From Thiohalobacter sp. IOR34 (GTDB lineage Bacteria; Pseudomonadota; Gammaproteobacteria; Thiohalobacterales; Thiohalobacteraceae), in contig NZ_CP128988.1 in NCBI RefSeq assembly GCF_030406045.1, forward strand, positions 1,647,438-1,711,437: a stretch of DNA of 64,000 nucleotides, in the 5' to 3' direction. A program made the position numbers and the translations under genes. Positions 57,010 to 64,000 of the stretch are shown here, in pieces (position 1 is the first letter of the stretch; every line of letters starts with the position of its first letter). A model generated the notes under the pieces. It saw only the letters and a program-made list of their open reading frames with translations. It ran no database searches and was not told the DNA's origin.

Positions 57010-60000
57010 ATGCGCCAGCTGCTGATCGGCCTCATCCTCCTCTGCCTCGGCCCGCCGCTGCAGGCCGCCCTGCACCTCGACCGGGACGCCTACCAGTGGG
57101 ATGGCCGGCATTTCCGGGTACCGCTGGAGCTGCGCGATCTGGCCGGGGTGGAGCGCCAGGGCTGGCCGGTGACCACCGGCGTGCCCCTTCCCTACGGCCT
57201 GGTCCAGGACGTCGCCAGTCTGCGCCTGCTGGACGAGCAGGGACGGGAGATCCCCTGCCAGTTCGAGGCGACCAGCCGCTACTGGGCGCGCGACGGCTCG
57301 ATCCGCTGGGTACTGCTCGACTTCCAGCTCGACCTGCCTGCTGGCGGCAAGCGCCGCCTGTGGCTGAGCAACGACCAGCCGGCCGCCCCCGTCGCGAAGC
57401 CGATTCGCATCCGCGAGACGGCAGACGCCATCGAGGTCGACACCGGCGTCCTCAGGGTCCGGGTACCGCGCCACGGCGGCCCCCTGCTGCAGCGGGTCGA
57501 ATACCGTGGCCGGCCGGTGATCGAGGCCGATGCCGATGACGGCCCCTGGCTGCAGAGCGCCGCAGTGGAGAAATTCCGCCACTACCGCGGTGACAGCTGG
57601 AACACCCACGGCTGGAGCAAGACGGTCAGCGTCGAGCGTCACCCCCTGGCCGAAGCCCGCTACGGTGCCGGCCGGAGCCACGAGCTGCGTATCGAGACCC
57701 GTGGCCCGCTGCGCACCACCCTGCTGATCCGCGGCCGCTACCTGCCTGCCGAGACCGGTCCCGGCAGGGTCGCCGAGGGCCTCTACGACTACAGCACCCG
57801 CCTGCACTTCTACCGCGCCTCCCCCCTGGTGGTGGTCGAGCACGCGATCGAGAATGCCGACCCCACGCCCCCGCTGTGGCAGTACCCCTTCCGCTGGGCG
57901 GAACTCGATCACCGCCTGGCCCTCGACGGTCGGCTGCAGGTCACTGCCGGCGGCGAGGGGGCGGCGGACGGCCTGCCGAGCGTGGCGACGCTGGCGGCGG
58001 ACACCCCTCTCGGCCTGGTTCAGGCCGCCGGGCAGCCGGGCAAGGTACGCGGCAAGGTCGCCGCCAGACCAGGCGGTTACCGCTTCGGTCCGTTGCAGAC
58101 GGGCAAGGTCGGCCGGCCACGGGCGGCCGGCGGCAAGGCCCGCTTCCTGGCCGTCTCCGACGGCCGCAGCGGCGTCGGCATCACCCTGCGCTACTGGTGG
58201 CAGGAGGCACCGCGGGCGGTCTATCTGGACAGGGGCCGGCTGCGCATCCGCCTGCACGACCTGCAGCCGGAAGACCGCCCCTACGACCTCGACTTCGGCG
58301 AGCGCAGCCTGCACGACCTGCTGTATTTCTTCTTCGACGGCCCGGCCGATGCCGAGGGCGCCGCCGCCCTGGCGTCCGCCTTCGAACAGCCGTTGCTGGC
58401 CCGGCCGCCGCCGGCCTGGATCGCCGACACCGAGAGCTGGTATTTCGAGATGGACCCCGATCCCAAGGCGGTGAAAGGACGCAGGAGCGGCCGCTGGCAG
58501 CCGATACGCATCGGCTATCGAGGTCACGGCTTCGCCCAGGGCTACAACTCGGGCGGCCATCACGAGAGCCTCAATTCGGCCTGGCTGCCCTTCATGCTGC
58601 ACGGCGGGGCGCGCGACTACCAGCGGCTGCTGGCCACCAGCCGCTGGCACATCGCCCACAATCCGGGCTGGGCCTACCGCGGCAACCGGCTGCATTTCGG
58701 CACGGGCGAGGACCGCTATCCGGCCCTCGATGCCCAGCTCGAGGCCTGGAACCGACTGACCCTGTTCGGCCCCAAGGACTTCTACCTGTGGGGCGGCCAG
58801 GGACCGACCAAGCAGAATCAGGATATCGCTGCCGGCACCAGCTACCTGAACCGCTACAAGTGGCTGCCGGACATCGAGCACTATGCCCTGTTCCAGCTCT
58901 TCGAATACTACTATCTGAGCGGTGACCGGCGCGCGCTGGACGCCATCCACGGCTTCGTCGACTGGGACCTGACCTTCCAGCACCAGAGCATCTTCCAGGG
59001 CCGCCTGCGCCCGCTCAGCGACACCGGCCTGTTCGAGCGCGACCCCGAGGCCCTGCGCCGGCGCCACTACGCGCGCATCTACACCTGGATGCTGTACACC
59101 AACCTGGCCGGCTTCCAGGCCACTGGCAGCCCGGTGATGGACGAGTTCGCCCGCTGGCAGCTGCGCCGCATGCTGGCCCTGCTGCGCCACCGCCACGGCC
59201 AGCTCACCCGCTGGTCGGTGAAGCCCGGCACCCTGCTCGGCCTGCTCCCCGACCGCTTGGCAAACAAACTCAGCGACCATATCGACAGCCCGCTGCTGCG
59301 CAGTGAGGAAGCCGTCCACGGCTCGCATGCCAAGACCTGGATGGAGGCCCAGGGCGTGCTGGCCCTGCACGAGGCCTACCGCACCTATGGCGACGAACGC
59401 ATCCTCGACGGCCTCTGGGCCCAGGCCGACTATTTCTCGCACCATGTCCTCTACTACCCGCGGCTGACCATGCTCAACCAGTACACCAGCATGCCCAATG
59501 CCCTGCTCGGCGTCGGCGAAAAGGCCCTCTCGCCACAGCGCCACGACCGACACATCCAGATGTGGCCGCTGCTCTACCACTACACCGGCTGGCCCGAGGT
59601 GAGGCAGCGCTACCAGGCCTTTGCCGCCAAGCGCCGCGGCCGGCGCCTCTGGTTCACCCAGACCACCGAGTGGCAACAGGGCAGCGTCGCCAAGGGTTCG
59701 ACCCGGCCACCGGATGCCGTCACCGATCTGCGGGTGCTGGCCGCCAGCCGGGACGGCGTGCGCCTGGCCTGGACGGCACCGGCCGACGACGGCCCCGGTG
59801 GCCGGGCCGCGCGCTATTTCGTCAAGATCAGCGATCGGCCGATCGTCGCCCGCGCCCCCACCGACAACCCGGCCCGGGCCGCCGACAAGGCGCGCATCCT
59901 GACCCAGGCCGAGGACTGGGTCCTGGCCCGTCACAAGCCCGGGCGGCCGCTCAAGTCGAACTATCTGATCCCGCCCGGCGCCACCGACGCCGAGCCCCGT

Positions 60001-60267
60001 GACCGGCCACGGGTCGACCCGGACTGGCACCGGGTCAACGCCTTCTGGATGGCCGAGCACGTCGCCGGCGAACCCGAGCCGGCCGCCGCCGGCACGCCCG
60101 AGGCGTTCACCCTCCGGGAGCTGCACCTGCATGCCTGGTTCGGCGCCCCGCGCGAGGCCACGCTGCGCGACCTGAAGCCCGGCACCTACTACGTCGCCCT
60201 GTGCAGCTGGGACGCCGACCGGAACCTCAGCCCCCTGTCCAATGTTGTAGAATTCACCCTGCGCTGA
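57010..60267 (+). CDS. Large exported exo-rhamnogalacturonan-lyase-like (PcRGLX/YetA-type) protein with FnIII-like tail
   Basis: 1085 residues, signal peptide about 1-19. N-terminal beta domains include VTTGVPLPYGLVQDVASLRL, GSIRWVLLDFQLDLPAGG and VVEHAIENADP, as in the PcRGLX family; a helical toroid-like middle carries GPKDFYLWGGQGPTKQNQDI, WLPDIEHYALFQLFEYYYLS and AVHGSHAKTWMEAQGVLALH. About residues 895-1085 form a fibronectin-III-like domain interrupted by an insert (AVTDLRVLAASRDGVRLAWT, then PGTYYVALCSWDADRNLSPL). It may cleave or bind an acidic polysaccharide at the cell surface, possibly the product of the downstream genes. Catalytic residues cannot be assigned by eye. Confidence 0.75.
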   Translation: MRQLLIGLILLCLGPPLQAALHLDRDAYQWDGRHFRVPLELRDLAGVERQGWPVTTGVPLPYGLVQDVASLRLLDEQGREIPCQFEATSRYWARDGSIRWVLLDFQLDLPAGGKRRLWLSNDQPAAPVAKPIRIRETADAIEVDTGVLRVRVPRHGGPLLQRVEYRGRPVIEADADDGPWLQSAAVEKFRHYRGDSWNTHGWSKTVSVERHPLAEARYGAGRSHELRIETRGPLRTTLLIRGRYLPAETGPGRVAEGLYDYSTRLHFYRASPLVVVEHAIENADPTPPLWQYPFRWAELDHRLALDGRLQVTAGGEGAADGLPSVATLAADTPLGLVQAAGQPGKVRGKVAARPGGYRFGPLQTGKVGRPRAAGGKARFLAVSDGRSGVGITLRYWWQEAPRAVYLDRGRLRIRLHDLQPEDRPYDLDFGERSLHDLLYFFFDGPADAEGAAALASAFEQPLLARPPPAWIADTESWYFEMDPDPKAVKGRRSGRWQPIRIGYRGHGFAQGYNSGGHHESLNSAWLPFMLHGGARDYQRLLATSRWHIAHNPGWAYRGNRLHFGTGEDRYPALDAQLEAWNRLTLFGPKDFYLWGGQGPTKQNQDIAAGTSYLNRYKWLPDIEHYALFQLFEYYYLSGDRRALDAIHGFVDWDLTFQHQSIFQGRLRPLSDTGLFERDPEALRRRHYARIYTWMLYTNLAGFQATGSPVMDEFARWQLRRMLALLRHRHGQLTRWSVKPGTLLGLLPDRLANKLSDHIDSPLLRSEEAVHGSHAKTWMEAQGVLALHEAYRTYGDERILDGLWAQADYFSHHVLYYPRLTMLNQYTSMPNALLGVGEKALSPQRHDRHIQMWPLLYHYTGWPEVRQRYQAFAAKRRGRRLWFTQTTEWQQGSVAKGSTRPPDAVTDLRVLAASRDGVRLAWTAPADDGPGGRAARYFVKISDRPIVARAPTDNPARAADKARILTQAEDWVLARHKPGRPLKSNYLIPPGATDAEPRDRPRVDPDWHRVNAFWMAEHVAGEPEPAAAGTPEAFTLRELHLHAWFGAPREATLRDLKPGTYYVALCSWDADRNLSPLSNVVEFTLR

Positions 60268-60398
60268 AGAACCGGCCGCGCCATCAAGTTTCCCCGCCTT
60301 CCGCCGCTGGATACCAGGGCAATTACTCGCAAAACAGATTGCAATATCATGGATTTATAAGCAGAATCTAAAAAAAGGATCACTTCCAAGGACCCCTC

Positions 60399-61373
60399 GT
60401 GCCCCCGCAGCCGCGCATCAGTGCCGTCATCCCCGCCTACAACAGCGCCGCCTTCATCGGCGAGGCGCTGGCCAGCATCCGCGCCCAGACCCGGCCGGTG
60501 GACGAGATCATCGTCGTCGACGACGGTTCCACCGACGCCACCCGCAACCAGGTCGAGGCCTGCGGCCGGGACATCAAGCTGATCAGCCAGTCCAATGCCG
60601 GCCCCTCGGCGGCTCGCAATAGCGGGGTGGAGGCGGCCAGCGGCGACTGGATCGCCTTCCTCGACGCCGACGACCGCTGGCTGCCCGACAAGAACGAACG
60701 GCAGCTTGCGCTGCTGGAGCGTCACCCCGAGCTGGTGCTGATCGCCGGCGACATGCGCGAGATCGACGAGGCCGGCGGCACGGTCACCGACTCGGTGCTG
60801 GCCCATCACGGCCTGCTGGCGGAGTTCGAGGCCCTGGACGGCGCCCCGGTCCCCGACGCCGCCGCCCGGCTGCTGCGCAAGAACTTCATTCCCACCGGCA
60901 CCGTGCTGGTGCGGCGCGAGCTGCTGCTGACCGAGGGTGGCTTCGATACCGGCCTGCGCTATGGCGAGGATCTCGAACTCTGGGTGCGCATCGCCCTGCA
61001 CCAGCCGATCGCCATGCTGCCGGAGGTGCTGATGCTGCGCCGCCTGCACGGCGCCAACGCCACGCGCTCCACCCTGCCCATGCTGGAATCCCTGGTCCAG
61101 GTCGCCGAGGCGGCCAAGCGCCGGGGCGCCGCGGAACTGCGCCGCCAGGGGCTGGACGTCGAGGCACTGATCGCCCAGGCCTGGTGGCAGCTCGGCTACC
61201 GCCATTTCGACGAGGGCCGGCTGACGGCCGCCGGGCGCGCCTTCCGCGAGAGCTGGTCGCACCAACCCAGCCCACGCAGCCTGCTGTTCCGCCTGGCCTG
61301 CCGCCTGCCGGGCGGCTGGGTCCAGACACTGCGCCAGCTCAAGCGCCGCTGGCAGGGAGAGGGGCGGTCATGA
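60399..61373 (+). CDS. Family 2 glycosyltransferase
   Basis: 324 residues. GT-A fold: ISAVIPAYNSAAFIGEALAS, IIVVDDGSTDATRN, AARNSGVEAASGDWIAFLDA(DD). Predicted inverting sugar transfer to a lipid-linked or polysaccharide acceptor. GTG start at 60399 has AAGGA seven bases upstream. The 131-base gap before it contains AT-rich sequence and may hold a promoter. Overlaps the next gene by four bases. Confidence 0.92.
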   Translation: MPPQPRISAVIPAYNSAAFIGEALASIRAQTRPVDEIIVVDDGSTDATRNQVEACGRDIKLISQSNAGPSAARNSGVEAASGDWIAFLDADDRWLPDKNERQLALLERHPELVLIAGDMREIDEAGGTVTDSVLAHHGLLAEFEALDGAPVPDAAARLLRKNFIPTGTVLVRRELLLTEGGFDTGLRYGEDLELWVRIALHQPIAMLPEVLMLRRLHGANATRSTLPMLESLVQVAEAAKRRGAAELRRQGLDVEALIAQAWWQLGYRHFDEGRLTAAGRAFRESWSHQPSPRSLLFRLACRLPGGWVQTLRQLKRRWQGEGRS

Positions 61374-62593
61374 AGGGCACGGCTGCACGCACCGTCCTCT
61401 ATGTGGAGAACGGCATCGGCTACGGCGGTGCCGCCATCTGCATGCGCCACCTGGTGCGCAACCTGGACCCGGAACGCTACCGGCCGCTGGTGGTCACCGG
61501 CCGCAGCGGACCGGACTACGCCTCGATCGCCAGCGAGGCCGAGTGGCACCACATCCGCGACCGTCACCTCGACGTGGTCGGCTGGCGACGCCGGCTGCGG
61601 GACGCCGGGCGACTGGATGGCCCGCTGCTCGGCCTGCTGCTTCGCCAGGCCCTGGCGCGGCTGGACGATCTGGGCAACTTCCTGCCCTTCTTCCTGCGCC
61701 TGCTCCGGCTGGCCCGGCAGCGCCGGGTCGACCTGATCCACGCCAACAACGAACCCCTGTGCAATCGCGCCGCGCTGCTCACCGGCCGGCTGCTCGGCAT
61801 CCCGGTGGTCTGTCACGTGCGCGGCGACCAGTCCGGCTCGCGGATGATGCACCGCCTGTACCGGCTGCCGGATCACTTCATCCCGGTCTCGCACTGGATA
61901 TCCGACAGCGTCGGCCGGCTGGGCGTACCGGCCGACAAGCGCACGGTGATCTACGATGGCATCGACCTCCAGGCCCTGGAGGCGCGCGCCGAGCCCGGGC
62001 GCTTCCGCCGCGAGCAGGGCCTCCCCGAGCAGGCCTTCACCGTCGGCCTGGTCGGGCTGCTGATCCCCTGGAAGGGTCAGCGACTGTTCCTCGATGCCGC
62101 GCACCGTCTGGCGGAACAGATCCCGGGGCTGCGCTTGCTGCTGGTCGGCGGCACGCCGGACGAGTGCCGCGACTACGAGGCCGAGCTGCGCGAGCGGGTG
62201 CGCGCGGAAGGGCTGGAGCAGGTCGTGCATTTCACCGGCCACCTGACCGACATGCCATCGGCCTACCTCGGCCTGGACGTGGTGGTCTCCGCCTCCACCT
62301 CGCCCGAACCACTGGGCACCGTGGTCATCGAGAGCATGGCCCTGGGCCGGCCGCTGGTGGCCCCCAACCACGGCGGCGCCGCAGAAATGGCCGAACACGA
62401 GCGCAGCGCCCTGCTGTTCAGGCCCGGCGACAGCAGCGACCTGGCGACGCAGATCCTGCGCCTGTACCGGGACCCCGACCTCGGCCGGCGGCTGGGCGCG
62501 GCGGCCCGCGAACACGCCTTCGCCACCTTCGACGTGGCCCGCCATGCGGCGCAGGTCCAGGCCCTCTACGACCGGGTGCTGGCGGCGACGTGA
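61370..62593 (+). CDS. Family 4 glycosyltransferase
   Basis: 407 residues, GT-B fold. YVENGIGYGGAAICMRHLVR at the N-terminus (acceptor side), VGLVGLLIPWKGQRLFLDAA, LLLVGGTP and the donor-site EPLGTVVIESMALGRPLVAP (E-x7-E motif). ATG overlaps the GT2 stop; its stop overlaps the GTG of the sulfotransferase gene. Confidence 0.92.
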   Translation: MKGTAARTVLYVENGIGYGGAAICMRHLVRNLDPERYRPLVVTGRSGPDYASIASEAEWHHIRDRHLDVVGWRRRLRDAGRLDGPLLGLLLRQALARLDDLGNFLPFFLRLLRLARQRRVDLIHANNEPLCNRAALLTGRLLGIPVVCHVRGDQSGSRMMHRLYRLPDHFIPVSHWISDSVGRLGVPADKRTVIYDGIDLQALEARAEPGRFRREQGLPEQAFTVGLVGLLIPWKGQRLFLDAAHRLAEQIPGLRLLLVGGTPDECRDYEAELRERVRAEGLEQVVHFTGHLTDMPSAYLGLDVVVSASTSPEPLGTVVIESMALGRPLVAPNHGGAAEMAEHERSALLFRPGDSSDLATQILRLYRDPDLGRRLGAAAREHAFATFDVARHAAQVQALYDRVLAAT

Positions 62594-63594
62594 GCTGGAA
62601 GACCCGCCTTGCCCGGACACCCCTGCTGTGGCGGTTCGCCCCTCGCAGCCCGAGCCCGGTCGCCTGGGCCGGGCTGGGTCCGCTGACCCGGCTGCTCGGC
62701 CGGCTGCAGCGACCACTGGCGCCGCCCCTGCTGGTGCTGTCCCTGCCGCGCAGCGGCTCGAGCTGGGTGGGCGAGATCCTCGGCCATGCCGGCAATGCCC
62801 TCTACCTGCGCGAGCCCGTCACCCAGAGCCTGATGCAGCGCCACGGCCTGGAGCGCGCCCTGCTGTCAGCAGACGAGGCCAGGCCGCTGCAGGCCCGTTA
62901 CGCCGCCCGGGCCTTCGCCGGCCTGCCGGAGTTCGATCCGGGCATCGTCATCGACCCTGGACAGTGGGATCTGGCGCAACGGCGGACCCGCCGGCCGGTG
63001 ATCAAGGAGGTCAATCCCCTGGCTGCCGGCTGGTATCTGCAGGCCTTCGCCCCGCGGCTGTTGTTCATCGTCCGCCATCCGGCCGCGGTCGCCAGCAGCT
63101 TCCAGCGTCTCGGCTGGCAGGCCGACGACCTGTCCGCGGTACGCCAGGCACTGCGTGACCTGCCCTTGCCGGCAGCGGCCCGCAAGGCGCTGGAGGTGGA
63201 TGGCGGGGACTTCTGGTACCGCCAGGGCCTGATGCAGGGCGGTGCCCTGTTCGCCGCCTGGCAGGCCTTGCGCGAGGCCCCGGACTGCCGGGTGCTGCGT
63301 TACGAGGCGCTGTGCGCAGCCCCCCTGGAGGGCTTTCGTGCCCTGTTCGGATTCGCCGGCCTCGACTGGCAACCGGCCGACGTGGAACGCATCACCACCA
63401 AGAGCCGTGGCGACGGCGACCCGGACGCCTATGCCACTGAACGCGACAGCCGGCGGATGCGCGATGCCTGGCGCAGCCGGGTCGGGGCCACCGAGCTGCA
63501 GCGGCTTGGCGAGGCCTGGCAGAGCTTCGACCTGCCCTGGTACCGGCAAGCCACCGACTGGACGCTGCAGCCGGCAGAGGAGGCTGCAGGATGA
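62590..63594 (+). CDS. Sulfotransferase
   Basis: 334 residues. PAPS-binding 5'-phosphosulfate loop VLSLPRSGSSWVGEIL and 3'-phosphate segment LLFIVRHPAAVASSFQRLGW, the two classical sulfotransferase motifs. Predicted to sulfate the glycan made by the neighbouring transferases. GTG at 62590 overlaps the GT4 stop; the frame upstream of it is an antisense-free shadow of GT4. PAPS synthesis genes are not in the window. Confidence 0.88.
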   Translation: MSWKTRLARTPLLWRFAPRSPSPVAWAGLGPLTRLLGRLQRPLAPPLLVLSLPRSGSSWVGEILGHAGNALYLREPVTQSLMQRHGLERALLSADEARPLQARYAARAFAGLPEFDPGIVIDPGQWDLAQRRTRRPVIKEVNPLAAGWYLQAFAPRLLFIVRHPAAVASSFQRLGWQADDLSAVRQALRDLPLPAAARKALEVDGGDFWYRQGLMQGGALFAAWQALREAPDCRVLRYEALCAAPLEGFRALFGFAGLDWQPADVERITTKSRGDGDPDAYATERDSRRMRDAWRSRVGATELQRLGEAWQSFDLPWYRQATDWTLQPAEEAAG

Positions 63595-64000
63595 GTCAGG
63601 ACCTCGGCCAGCGCATGCGCAGCGGCGCCCTCTGGACCTATCTGCAGGGCGGGATCGGCTCGGTGATCCAGTTTGCTGCCGGCATCGTCATGGCCCGGCT
63701 GCTGATGCCGGAAGACTTCGGCGTGTTCTTTGCCGTCGTCGCCTATACGGCGCTGCTCGGCGCCCAGGTCAACTTCGGCCTGCCCTCGGCCCTGCTGCAG
63801 GCGAAGGCCGTGCAGGCGGAACAGTGGAATGCCGCCTTCTGGTTCATGGAGGGCCTGGCCCTGCTCTGCACCCTGATGGTGGCCGCCTCCGCCGCCTGGC
63901 TGGCGGATTTCTACGGCGATCCACGCTATGCGCCGATCATGCTGTTCAGCTGCGTCAGCTTCTTTCTCATGCCCTTCATGGGCATCAACGGCAGCCTGCT
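63591..64000 (+). CDS. Polysaccharide flippase (Wzx/RfbX type), 3' end outside window
   Basis: At least 136 residues. MATE/MOP-fold N-terminus: SGALWTYLQGGIGSVIQFAA, ARLLMPEDFGVFFAVVAY, FGLPSALLQAKAVQAEQWNA. It would move lipid-linked repeat units across the inner membrane. ATG at 63591 overlaps the sulfotransferase stop, extending the coupled GT2-GT4-sulfotransferase-flippase run. Polymerase and export genes should lie to the right. Confidence 0.88.
   Translation, partial: MSQDLGQRMRSGALWTYLQGGIGSVIQFAAGIVMARLLMPEDFGVFFAVVAYTALLGAQVNFGLPSALLQAKAVQAEQWNAAFWFMEGLALLCTLMVAASAAWLADFYGDPRYAPIMLFSCVSFFLMPFMGINGSL

Noticed and set aside
56596-60132. A 1178-residue open frame on the minus strand
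   Set aside because: It is antisense to the propeller and lyase-like genes, whose signal peptides, spacing and domain motifs are convincing. High G+C produces such long shadows.
61543-62589. A long N-terminal extension of the sulfotransferase
   Set aside because: Low-complexity Pro/Arg/Ala reading inside the GT4 gene; the GTG at 62590 overlapping the GT4 stop fits the coupled pattern of the operon.

Overview
The window is G+C-rich, densely packed chromosomal DNA from a gammaproteobacterium, most likely a sulfur-oxidising or chemolithotrophic member of the Chromatiales/Ectothiorhodospiraceae type. This rests on the gene sets bpt-infA / clpA-clpS, nudJ-mnmA-hflD-purB and rpfE-type-recJ, a group 3b [NiFe] hydrogenase and a sulfide:quinone-oxidoreductase-like flavoprotein. 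It is inference; no rRNA or other marker is present and I saw no tRNA gene.

Layout. (1) 1-6100, minus strand: a signalling operon (HTH-receiver regulator, Aer-like chemoreceptor, HD-GYP response regulator, di-haem cytochrome c peroxidase, sensor protein cut by the left edge). (2) 6783-13000: housekeeping genes bpt, infA, clpA, clpS, a cold-shock gene and icd. (3) 13124-15085: two tandem paralogous exported proteins that I cannot assign. (4) 15451-24224: nudJ-mnmA-hflD, acnA, purB, then a GNAT / DUF7931 / secretin-N-like trio. (5) 24637-33264: small genes, recJ with an RpfE-type gene, and the alaC-hom-thrC amino-acid run. (6) 33481-39205: Mth938-like gene, SQR-like flavoprotein, and a PhnD-like binding protein paired with a PAS-GGDEF-EAL enzyme. 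(7) 39219-47376: hydrogenase maturation protease, an aminoglycoside-phosphotransferase/ATPase fusion, hydBGDA with hupE, and a CAAX-like protease next to an exported protein. (8) 47848-64000: surface-polysaccharide territory. It holds galE; an HPr-rel-A cassette (Tat-exported protein, PqqD-like, HprK-like kinase, nucleotidyltransferase); an exported S1C protease; three exported beta-propeller-type proteins with a giant exo-rhamnogalacturonan-lyase-like protein; then GT2, GT4, sulfotransferase and a flippase that runs off the right edge.

The intergenic spaces are unusually rich in short mobile or structured repeats. R1 is a ~250-bp MITE with ~20-bp terminal inverted repeats. R2 is a ~165-bp palindromic element. 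R3 is a ~70-bp REP-like hairpin. R4 is a pair of arms built from short CCACGAAA-like units. The E elements are 285-287 bp, with three nested stems that differ in sequence between copies but remain self-complementary within each copy. R1, R2 and E elements are nearly all bounded by TA dinucleotides.

The two most promising undescribed systems are the E-element family and the 49105-52102 HPr-rel-A cassette, in which a Tat-exported CTPGYW protein is encoded directly upstream of the putative modifying enzymes. Coordinates and motifs were read from the sequence by eye. Family names come from general knowledge of these families; no database search was run.
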